Shown one piece after another: positions 1-5,469 of a stretch of DNA of 25,185 nt. The position numbers were made by a program, and so were the translations under genes. This DNA comes from DATNPX01 sp036702975 (GTDB lineage Bacteria > Cyanobacteriota > Vampirovibrionia > Obscuribacterales > Obscuribacteraceae), in contig DATNPX010000018.1 in assembly GCA_036702975.1 (NCBI GenBank), forward strand, positions 1 to 25,185, in the 5' to 3' direction. Under the pieces are notes generated by a model. That model saw only the letters and a program-made list of their open reading frames with translations, was not told where the DNA came from and did not search any database. The stretch's first letter is position 1. Every line of letters begins with the position of its first letter.

Positions 1-141
1 ACCAAGCGGGCGCCTATTTGCGCCTTGCTGTCAGATATCAATTTGTGATATCATTGCTTGCAGTGCAATCGATTCTAGAGAGGTGCAATCATGGCATCAA
101 TAACGGTTAGAAATCTACCTGAAGAGACACACCGGGCGCTA
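1..141. repeat. Terminal direct repeat, left copy (circular overlap)
   Basis: These 141 bases recur without a mismatch at 25045-25185, the other end of the window. They include the promoter and first 17 codons of the antitoxin gene. An exact terminal repeat of this size is what an assembler leaves when it closes a circle, and 141 is a common largest k-mer length. I infer a circular molecule of 25,044 bp rather than a biological terminal repeat. Confidence 0.9.
25..54 (+). promoter_or_regulatory. Toxin-antitoxin promoter with palindromic operator
   Basis: A -35-like TTGCTG (25-30) and -10-like TATCAT (49-54) are 18 bp apart. Between and over the -10 lies a perfect dyad, GATATCA (34-40), 5-bp spacer, TGATATC (46-52). 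RHH antitoxins of this class normally bind such a dyad and repress their own operon. Downstream an 8-bp direct repeat GTGCAATC occurs at 63-70 and 83-90, twenty bases apart, which could be a second contact site. Confidence 0.6.
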
Positions 142-330
142 CGTGTGAGAGCTGCCCAGAATGGGCGCAGCACCGAAGCGGAAGTGCGCGAAATTTTGGA
201 AACGGCAGTAAGACCGAAGGAGCGGATCAAGGTCGGCTCTGAGCTGGCGGCGTTCGGCGATAAGTACAAATTGGATGACCTGAAGATCGAGCGCGAGCAG
301 GAGCCCCCACGCATAGCGAGTTTTGAATGA
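91..330 (+). CDS. vapB: Ribbon-helix-helix antitoxin (VapB/FitA type)
   Basis: A 79-residue antitoxin that would neutralise the PIN toxin encoded next and repress the operon. The N-terminus (ASITVRNLPEETHRALRVRA, residues 2-21) is the classic FitA-like ribbon-helix-helix: a short DNA-binding beta strand followed by two helices, the second around residues 27-40. The C-terminal half (about 45-79) is charged and should wrap the toxin. The start is set by AGAGAGG (77-83), 7 bp before ATG. The stop overlaps the toxin start by 4 bp (ATGA), giving translational coupling. The pair probably stabilises the plasmid by post-segregational killing. Family assignment is secure; the FitA versus VapB name is a matter of convention. 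Confidence 0.9.
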   Translation: MASITVRNLPEETHRALRVRAAQNGRSTEAEVREILETAVRPKERIKVGSELAAFGDKYKLDDLKIEREQEPPRIASFE

Positions 331-749
331 TCGTCCTCGATACAAACGTAGTTTCCGAAGCTTTAAAGCCTGGCAGGGACCCGGCTGTCATTGCATGGCT
401 CGATCAACAGTCTGTTGAAACGCTGTTTCTATCCGCGACCAGCTTGGCAGAACTTCTGATCGGTATTGCAATAATGCCTGACGGCAAGCGGAAATCTACC
501 ATCAGCGCCGCGCTTGATTCGCTCATAACGCGGCTGTTTGACACAAGAATTCTGCCATTCGATGAAGGCGCGGCAATGGCTTACAGCCAGTTAGTTAGCG
601 CCGCGCGAGCCCAAGGCAAAGCAATCTCGATGCCGGATGGGCAAATTGGCGCTATCGCCAGTGTGCATAATTTCAGCGTGGCAACGCGCGACGTTGCACC
701 GTTTCAAGCTCTTGGGGTGCCCGTTATCGACCCATGGACAGCACCTTAA
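327..749 (+). CDS. vapC: PIN-domain RNase toxin (VapC/FitB type)
   Basis: A 140-residue PIN-domain ribonuclease, the toxin of the pair. The acidic residues expected to hold Mg2+ are visible: D5 in IVLDTNVVSE, E42 in SLAELL, D104 in MPDGQIGAIA and D122 in ATRDV. Known relatives cut tRNA or other structured RNA when the antitoxin is lost. The length is normal for the family and no motif is missing. The start overlaps the antitoxin stop (ATGA), so it is made only with its antitoxin. The position next to the window end is an artefact of linearisation. Confidence 0.92.
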   Translation: MIVLDTNVVSEALKPGRDPAVIAWLDQQSVETLFLSATSLAELLIGIAIMPDGKRKSTISAALDSLITRLFDTRILPFDEGAAMAYSQLVSAARAQGKAISMPDGQIGAIASVHNFSVATRDVAPFQALGVPVIDPWTAP

Positions 750-767
750 ATTTAGGAGGGGCGCCGG

Positions 768-1124
768 ATGCCCGATTTAAAAATCACTGAAGATAGCGAG
801 CGTTCATTAGTGCTAAGTGCGCTTATTAGCCACGTCTACAAGTGCAAAAGCATCATCAACTTGCACAACGAAACGAAAGACGCGCTGAAAGGTAATGCAA
901 TTGTTCTCACTGCCGAGAAAGCAAATGTCGAGATGCACGAGGCTTTGACGATGATCGCCAAATATTTTGGCGTCCATTTAAGCAATTCAAAATTCTATTG
1001 CTTGGATTGCGCACCAAGCGAGGGCGCGGAGCACGACCGCATGACACAAGCCGAATTTGCCTGGTGGAACGAGTGTTCCAAGTGCGGAAATGGTGCTTAC
1101 TACTTCGTCGAACCGAAGCTATAG
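768..1124 (+). CDS. Hypothetical protein with two CxxC pairs
   Basis: A 118-residue protein that I do not recognise. It begins 18 bp after the toxin and has a strong ribosome site AGGAGG (754-759), so it may belong to the same transcript. The N-terminal two thirds are helical-looking; the C-terminal third has a CxxC pair in YCLDC and another in CSKC, separated by about 26 residues, which would form a small zinc site. There is no signal peptide or membrane segment. A DNA- or RNA-binding role is possible but not shown. Confidence 0.7.
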   Translation: MPDLKITEDSERSLVLSALISHVYKCKSIINLHNETKDALKGNAIVLTAEKANVEMHEALTMIAKYFGVHLSNSKFYCLDCAPSEGAEHDRMTQAEFAWWNECSKCGNGAYYFVEPKL

Positions 1125-1141
1125 CCGCTCTGTGTGCGGGT

Positions 1142-1447
1142 CTAGTCGCGGCTGCTCCATTCTTTAGCATCAGCTAAATATTTGTCCATTTCGTCAAAAA
1201 GCTCATCGAACGAGCCTTTTAAGACATGGAACGTTCCGCCTTTTGAGACGCCATCCACGACCACATATGGAGTTTTTATGACAGGGGGCGCCTTTTCAAA
1301 TGGCGTGTCTCCGTCGAGATTGCATAGCTGCACCCGGCAGGCTGATAACTGCTTGATTTGATTGATTTGCTCGTTGAAAAAATTTCGTTCTTCCAGCTCC
1401 GGCAGCTCTGAATTTGTGAAACAGAGCGAAAAAACAACTTCATTCAT
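1142..1447 (-). CDS. Hypothetical small protein
   Basis: A 101-residue acidic protein of unknown function, convergent with the preceding gene and separated from it by 17 bp. A perfect AGGAGG lies at 1463-1458, 10 bp before the ATG, and a consensus TATAAT on the minus strand at 1491-1486 is a plausible -10, so the gene has its own signals. No signal peptide or transmembrane helix is seen. The C-terminus (residues about 60-101) reads like a compact strand-helix unit. No family recognised. Confidence 0.65.
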   Translation of the reverse strand: MNEVVFSLCFTNSELPELEERNFFNEQINQIKQLSACRVQLCNLDGDTPFEKAPPVIKTPYVVVDGVSKGGTFHVLKGSFDELFDEMDKYLADAKEWSSRD

Positions 1448-1702
1448 AGCTGTTTTTCCTCCTGTGCTCGATGTCTGTTGACCACATTATAGAGCGCTAG
1501 AACGTCGCCTATACCGCTTCGCCCGGCTGCGCCGGACTGCGCTATGTGATGGGGCACCTCCCCGGCTTTCTTGAAGGTACCACCAAAACTTTTGCCATCA
1601 AGACCAAGCCCTGGCGGGTGGCTGCGCCAGTCCTGACAGCAAAACTTTGGGCGGTATTCCAGGGGAAGCCGGTGAAGGCGCCGGAACATGAGGGTTTAGA
1701 CA

Positions 1703-1924
1703 ATGAGATATCACGCAATGCTTTCGCTTTTGTTCAATGTCAAAGTTCCTGCAAGCGCTGTGATTACAATCTCGCGCGGTGTTGGCAATCTGAGAACCGC
1801 TGATAGAGCCAGCTTTAGAAGAGTCGATGATATGCACTCGCAATTCATCCATGACATGGCCGAACAAGACATGTATGAAGTCTATTGCGACCAGATGCGA
1901 GATTCAGGAGCCTGGGAGCCGTAA
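1703..1924 (+). CDS. Possible small protein, doubtful
   Basis: A 73-codon reading frame whose C-terminal half (DMHSQFIHDMAEQDMYEVYC, residues 43-62) has protein-like composition. There is no strong ribosome site, and several other frames are open here. The stop codon sits in the loop of a hairpin (1914-1931), which is unusual. The region from 1448 to 2092 otherwise holds no gene that I can support. Confidence 0.3.
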   Translation: MRYHAMLSLLFNVKVPASAVITISRGVGNLRTADRASFRRVDDMHSQFIHDMAEQDMYEVYCDQMRDSGAWEP

Positions 1925-1950
1925 GGCTCCCCCAAGGGCTTTTCGCCCTT
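1914..1950 (+). terminator. Two tandem hairpins, terminator-like
   Basis: GGGAGCC (1914-1920) pairs perfectly with GGCTCCC (1925-1931) around a 4-nt loop, and AAGGGC (1934-1939) pairs with GCCCTT (1945-1950). The bases after are only moderately T-rich (GACTTGTTTTGG), so this could be a weak terminator or a processing structure upstream of the small membrane-protein genes. Confidence 0.4.
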
Positions 1951-2092
1951 AGACTTGTTTTGGTTTGCTGCCCTATGGGCAGTGGCTACCCGCCCGCCGC
2001 CCCGAGCCGGTTTCGTCAAGCAAGCTACTTAACTGGATTCTCTACCTGAAAAGAGCGAAGATAGAAAGTGAATTCAGGCGCAGGCTTGCGAC

Positions 2093-2302
2093 ATGGACGA
2101 CGATATCTGGCACCTATTCTGCATTTTTTTCATTGTAGGATTTTTTGGATTGCTTGGTAAAAGCAATTACTTTCTGCTTTCCGTGCTTCGAAATATCACG
2201 CGATTACTGTTCAAAGTCTGGGATTTGGGAGAGGACGGAATTCGAATTCTGCTGAAGAAACCAAAGCGCATCCGTAAGCCCCGAAGGGGGAAATATTTCT
2301 GA
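2093..2302 (+). CDS. Small membrane protein with basic tail
   Basis: A 69-residue protein with one clear hydrophobic helix near the N-terminus (about residues 6-24, FCIFFIVGFFGLLG) and a strongly basic C-terminus (KKPKRIRKPRRGKYF). This suggests an inner-membrane peptide with a cytoplasmic positive tail. No strong ribosome site is visible upstream. Its TGA overlaps the ATG of the next gene by one base, so the two are translationally coupled. Function unknown; closeness to the mobilization region makes a transfer or entry-exclusion role conceivable, but that is inference. Confidence 0.6.
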   Translation: MDDDIWHLFCIFFIVGFFGLLGKSNYFLLSVLRNITRLLFKVWDLGEDGIRILLKKPKRIRKPRRGKYF

Positions 2303-2565
2303 TGGATTTACTCTATTCGCTCGGTCTTCTCGTCGTGATTTTAATCGCCTTCTGCCTCATGGCCGGCGGTCGTGCTTCGAATGTTCTTAGACCGGCGACC
2401 GGCATACTGAACAGACTAATCGCCCTGGTCGTCCGCCTGGTTCTGTCTGCTTGCGGTGCCGTCCTCAAGCTCGGGGGCGGACTGCTCAAATTGCCGAAGC
2501 CGGGACCGCTTCCGCCGAAGAACGATAACAGGGGACCTGGACCACCGCCGCCTCGTTGGGAGTGA
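2302..2565 (+). CDS. Small membrane protein with proline-rich tail
   Basis: An 87-residue protein with two hydrophobic segments (about residues 3-21 and 36-60) joined by a short polar turn, and a proline/glycine-rich end. The start overlaps the preceding stop (TGATG). No homologous family is recognised. It forms a two-gene unit with the gene before it and precedes the structured non-coding region that leads into the mobilization operon. Confidence 0.6.
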   Translation: MDLLYSLGLLVVILIAFCLMAGGRASNVLRPATGILNRLIALVVRLVLSACGAVLKLGGGLLKLPKPGPLPPKNDNRGPGPPPPRWE

Positions 2566-2613
2566 CGGTGCAAAAGGCAAAAGCCGCCCCACGTGGGAAC
2601 GGCTCTGCAAAAA

Positions 2614-2636
2614 GGCTCCGAGACCTCAGACGTCTC
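2614..2636 (+). repeat. TCAGAC hairpin repeat, copy 1
   Basis: GAGAC (2620-2624) pairs with GTCTC (2632-2636), exposing the 7-nt loop CTCAGAC. The upstream GGCTCC matches copy 3. About 19 of 23 positions agree with copy 3, with the stem bases changed in a way that keeps pairing. Downstream sequence CATTATA..CGGG also recurs after copy 2. Confidence 0.5.
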
Positions 2637-2705
2637 CATTATACCGGGCTTGAAGTTTGACCTCGGCTATAAAACACAAGGGCCGCCCGCAACCGCAGAC
2701 GACCC

Positions 2706-2727
2706 CCGCCGAGAATTCAGACCTCTC
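2706..2727 (+). repeat. TCAGAC hairpin repeat, copy 2
   Basis: GAGA (2711-2714) pairs with TCTC (2724-2727) around the 9-nt loop ATTCAGACC. The 15-mer GAATTCAGACCTCTC is identical in copy 3. It is followed by CATTATAGCGGG, and TAGTTTGA further on, matching the flank of copy 1, so copies 1 and 2 look like diverged tandem units about 91 bp apart. Confidence 0.5.
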
Positions 2728-2875
2728 ATGCCATTATAGCGGGTCCGGCAGGTAGTTTGATGGGGAGATAGACCCCGTGCCGCCCCCACCCTGTCTAGCG
2801 GTAGGGGTTAATGGCGGATATGTAGACCTCGGGGAACCGAACCCGCAGCATAGGCTATCGTCCCGGAGCCGAGGC

Positions 2876-2955
2876 GGCGCATCCCCGTGGTGGATGGTAT
2901 CGCAAGCTGGCTTGGTGGCTGCTTGCGATTTTGAGGTGATCGCTGGGGATGCGCC
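2876..2955 (+). repeat. Nested long inverted repeat
   Basis: GGCGCATCCCC (2876-2886) is the perfect reverse complement of GGGGATGCGCC (2945-2955). Inside it ATCGCAAGC (2899-2907) pairs perfectly with GCTTGCGAT (2921-2929). The two stems stack into one long hairpin in RNA or a cruciform in DNA. The right arm is also the 5' acceptor strand of the tRNA-like element, so the two folds exclude each other. Confidence 0.65.
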
Positions 2956-3013
2956 ATGGTTGGCTCCGGGAATTCAGACCTCTCGGGCGCGGGTTCGATT
3001 CCCGTCATCTCCA
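2945..3013 (+). tRNA. tRNA-like cloverleaf, 69 nt, non-canonical
   Basis: The sequence folds as a compact cloverleaf: acceptor GGGGATG (2945-2951) with CATCTCC (3006-3012), a 4-bp D-like stem GCCA/TGGC with only a TGGT loop, an arm CCGGGA/TCTCGG around ATTCAGACC, and a textbook T arm GCGGG-TTCGATT-CCCGT (2989-3005), then A at the discriminator position. The acceptor has a G3-U70 wobble, the identity element of alanine tRNAs and tmRNA. If an A-C mismatch closes the arm, the loop TTCAGAC would present CAG after U33. The D loop and variable loop are too short for a normal tRNA, and CCA is not encoded. It may be a degenerate tRNA, an attachment-site relic of a tRNA 3' end, or a tRNA mimic. Automatic tRNA finders may miss it. 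Confidence 0.4.
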
Positions 3014-3270
3014 GTGGTCGCCGCCATTAACCCAATTGCCCCACCCATGCGGCAGATTTTTATGGTTTGGGAGCCGCTTCGCGGCAAAATTTGAGATTCG
3101 CGCGATAGAGCGCTACGTCATTTGCCTTCGGTCCGGAGCAACCTTGTCACAATTTTGCTGTAGTTTTTTGCTGCGGATGCAGCGCGCGGAAGAGGCACTG
3201 ACGCGCAACATTTAGGCTGCTTTCGGAGCGAAGCGGAGCCTTAGCGGACGGTCCGACCGGAGGGAGGGTG

Positions 3271-3358
3271 GCTTTACCGTTCGGTAAGGCAAGATACAGT
3301 GGGGACGGTTGCCCCACTAAAAAGCCCACCATACGAGCGCTTTGCGCCTTGGTGGGTT
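3271..3358. other. Candidate oriT: cluster of three inverted repeats
   Basis: Three dyads follow each other just before the relaxosome genes: GCTTTACCG/CGGTAAGGC (3271-3290, one wobble), AGTGGGG/CCCCACT (3298-3304 with 3312-3318), and CCCACC/GGTGGG (3325-3330 with 3351-3356) with an inner GCGC/GCGC. An inverted repeat followed by a short unpaired stretch (here AAGATACAG) is the usual architecture of a nick site. I do not recognise a nic consensus, so the exact site is unknown. Confidence 0.4.
3319..3358 (-). terminator. Intrinsic terminator-like hairpin on minus strand
   Basis: Read on the minus strand, the CCCACC...GGTGGG hairpin (with the inner GCGC pair) is followed at once by a run of five T (3323-3319). 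No minus-strand gene lies upstream, so it would end antisense transcription coming from the mobilization operon or insulate the region; it may simply be part of oriT. Confidence 0.4.
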
Positions 3359-3380
3359 AGGGAAAATCCGGTATCGGACC

Positions 3381-3407
3381 TTGGTCGATTTTGCTATTGT
3401 TTATATT
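3381..3407 (+). promoter_or_regulatory. Possible promoter of the mobilization operon
   Basis: An AT-rich stretch stands out from its GC-rich surroundings, with TTGGTC (3381-3386) and TATATT (3402-3407) as -35 and -10 candidates. The 15-bp spacing is short, so the boxes are tentative; an RHH regulator is encoded immediately downstream and may bind here. Confidence 0.35.
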
Positions 3408-3433
3408 GTATAGGTTAACGGGTTGGTAAGGCT

Positions 3434-3874
3434 ATGGCAACCAAAAAACAGTACCAGGAGACGAGCGTAGGGCTGAACGAAAAGGACCGGGTGAGACTGG
3501 CCGAATTATCGCGCTTACAGGGGCGTACAAAGACCGAGGTTGCCCGTGAAGCTATCCGCTGGTACATGGACAACTACGAGAACATAAAAAACCAATCTAG
3601 GGACTCAGAGGTGGCTCAGGCGATCCGGTATGCCACCGACCAGATCGTCAAGGCGATTAATGGCGGCGTCGAGCGAATTTGCCGGATGCTGGCCAGACAA
3701 GGGGCACAAATCGGAACGCTATACGAATTTTCGTATATGGTGCTGCCCGATGACCCTAACGCCGTGGCAGTTTTTGAGGCTGCCAGCTCTAAGGCCAAAC
3801 AGAATCAGCGCAAACATGTCGAGCGTGACGAGGCCGAGCTGGCTGAGGCTATGAAGAAGGTTCTGACCAAGTGA
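3434..3874 (+). CDS. RHH relaxosome accessory protein (MobC-like)
   Basis: A 146-residue protein with an N-terminal ribbon-helix-helix: strand around residues 8-13 (ETSVGL), then helices in ELSRLQGR and KTEVAREAIRWYMDNY. Proteins of this architecture next to a relaxase bind oriT, bend the DNA and help load the relaxase, and often repress the mob promoter. The C-terminal half (about 60-146) is helical and charged, suitable for oligomerisation. The GTG start of the relaxase overlaps the stop (GTGA), so the two are translated together. The role is inferred from fold and position; the name MobC is generic. Confidence 0.75.
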   Translation: MATKKQYQETSVGLNEKDRVRLAELSRLQGRTKTEVAREAIRWYMDNYENIKNQSRDSEVAQAIRYATDQIVKAINGGVERICRMLARQGAQIGTLYEFSYMVLPDDPNAVAVFEAASSKAKQNQRKHVERDEAELAEAMKKVLTK

Positions 3875-5469
3875 TAGTCATCAAGCATAGCTATATTTCC
3901 GCCAGAGACAGGCAGAGCCGGAAGGGCGGGCGACCGTCGAAGGCGGCAGCAGTCGGGCGGGCGCTAGCTCATTTGAAGTACATCCAACACCGGCCAGGCG
4001 AAGATCGAGGCGACGGCGGCCGGGAATTTTTTGGCGAAAGTGACGACGAACTAAGTGCACGAAGGCTCAGAAAAGCCGTGCGGGAGATGCGGGACAGCAA
4101 AGTGGTTGTGCACAAACTGACCCTTGCCCCTGAGATAAACCCGGCAGACAAGAAGGCTTTCACGCGCCAGGTGATGCAAAAGCTAGGTGAGGAAAAGGGA
4201 CAGGACTTGCAGTGGGTTGGGGTTGAGCATAACAACACCGACCACCATCACATCCATGTGGTCGTCCTGGGTAAGGACAAAAACGGCAAGGACGTGCGGA
4301 TTGACAAAAAAGACTATGACAAACTCAAAGACTATGGGGACAAGTTTTTAGAGAGAGCCCACCCGCTAGAGTTTGAGCGGGCGCGCGTTGAGCGTGAGAA
4401 GAAAGAGCGCGAACGAATAGAAGCAAGAAAGCGTGACCGCGAAGCGGAGCGTCAGGAGCGCATCCGGGAAGGTTTGGAATTGCCCTGGCTGCACAGAAAA
4501 ATCGTTCAGGAACAGCTAGAGCCTTACGCAAAGTGGAAGGAGAAGCAAGCAGAAAAGGAGCGCGATAAGGTCAGTAAGGACAAAACGTCAGACTCAGAGC
4601 CCGAGAAGCCATACTTTCAAGACACGATTGAAGCAGCCGGAAAGGATTGGAGTAAGCAAAACTCGCTATCTGAGCTGCGGGAGCTGAATCAGTATCTTTG
4701 GGATAACCTCGATGAACGAATAGACAAGCCGGAATACAAGAAGCTCGTCGCCTGGATTAAAGAGAAAGAACGGCAGAATGAGCGCGACCCCGAGCAGAAA
4801 GGGGAAAAAGCGAATGATCAAGACAAGCCAAACGCGCCAGAAAAGCAAAAAGACCACTTTGAGTATGGCGGCAAAAAATACAGCAAAGGCAGTCCTTATG
4901 AGAAGTTGAGCGCTCTTGCCCAGCATTTGAGAGACAAAGAAGCTGAGCGTCTGCCAATTGAGGACTATCAGCGCTTAAGGCAGTGGATAGAGAATGCCGA
5001 CCGCGCGAGATGGGCAGGCGTTATCGAAAAGCAAATGGCGTTGACCGACAAAAAGTTTTATCGCAGCAAAACTATGGAAGACCTGAAATCCCAAGAAGGT
5101 GGCAGGGTTATAGAACCGGAGCTATCGAAGCTAATGGGCAATCCGTTTGTGAAGCTGGTTATGTTTGAGGGGCAGATCGCCGCAGAGATTTTGAAATCTA
5201 TCCCACTGGATGATCGCAACCGGGATTATCTGAAAGAAGGTCGCGAAGCTTTAGACGCAGCAAAACGCGACAAACTACAGGAGCACAACACGCCAGGGCG
5301 ATCAGAAGAGCACAAAGCGAAAGACCGCGAGACAATAGAAAAAATAGACGAAGCTCTCGACCAAAATCAGACTGCGCGGGACAAGGCAAAGGAAAAGAAA
5401 AAACGCAAGCAAGAAGAGCGCGACAAAGAGGAACCTTGGGACCGCTATGACCCGTGGGGACAATACTAA
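3871..5469 (+). CDS. HUH relaxase (mobilization nuclease)
   Basis: A 532-residue relaxase that would nick oriT, stay bound through a tyrosine and pilot the strand into the recipient. Motif III is clear: HNNTDHHHIH at residues 120-129, supplying the metal-binding histidines. Y8 (HSYIS) and Y37 (HLKYIQHR) are candidate nucleophiles; the AHLKYIQHR pattern recalls VirD2/MOBP-type relaxases with a DUF3363-like start, though the exact MOB class is unsure. From about residue 165 on the protein is very rich in K, E, R and D, with long coiled-coil-like stretches, probably the secretion and relaxosome-contact part. The start is GTG, overlapping the preceding stop by 4 bp. Confidence 0.88.
   Translation: MIVIKHSYISARDRQSRKGGRPSKAAAVGRALAHLKYIQHRPGEDRGDGGREFFGESDDELSARRLRKAVREMRDSKVVVHKLTLAPEINPADKKAFTRQVMQKLGEEKGQDLQWVGVEHNNTDHHHIHVVVLGKDKNGKDVRIDKKDYDKLKDYGDKFLERAHPLEFERARVEREKKERERIEARKRDREAERQERIREGLELPWLHRKIVQEQLEPYAKWKEKQAEKERDKVSKDKTSDSEPEKPYFQDTIEAAGKDWSKQNSLSELRELNQYLWDNLDERIDKPEYKKLVAWIKEKERQNERDPEQKGEKANDQDKPNAPEKQKDHFEYGGKKYSKGSPYEKLSALAQHLRDKEAERLPIEDYQRLRQWIENADRARWAGVIEKQMALTDKKFYRSKTMEDLKSQEGGRVIEPELSKLMGNPFVKLVMFEGQIAAEILKSIPLDDRNRDYLKEGREALDAAKRDKLQEHNTPGRSEEHKAKDRETIEKIDEALDQNQTARDKAKEKKKRKQEERDKEEPWDRYDPWGQY

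Larger units (their letters stand above)
2566..3433. other. 868-bp structured non-coding region, probable mobilization/oriT region
   Basis: I see no convincing gene here; several frames are open only because the region is GC-rich. It is dense in inverted repeats: a hairpin at 2582-2604 built around CCCACGTGGG, three related TCAGAC-loop hairpins, a nested long dyad (2876-2955), a tRNA-like cloverleaf (2945-3013), GCCGCTTCGCGGC near 3072, and a cluster of dyads at 3271-3358. It lies directly upstream of the relaxosome genes, the usual place for oriT. Confidence 0.6.

Noticed and set aside
1546..1867. Additional genes on both strands in the 1448-2092 gap
   Set aside because: Overlapping frames lack ribosome sites and protein-like composition; none stands out.
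2762..3013. A genuine tmRNA gene
   Set aside because: The 5' GGATTCGAC-type block and a tag frame ending in ALAA or similar are absent; only the 3' T arm and acceptor resemble tmRNA.
2777..3094. Open frame of 105 codons across the tRNA-like element
   Set aside because: No ribosome site, overlaps strong inverted repeats and the cloverleaf, and the translation has no protein-like pattern; openness follows from GC-rich sequence.
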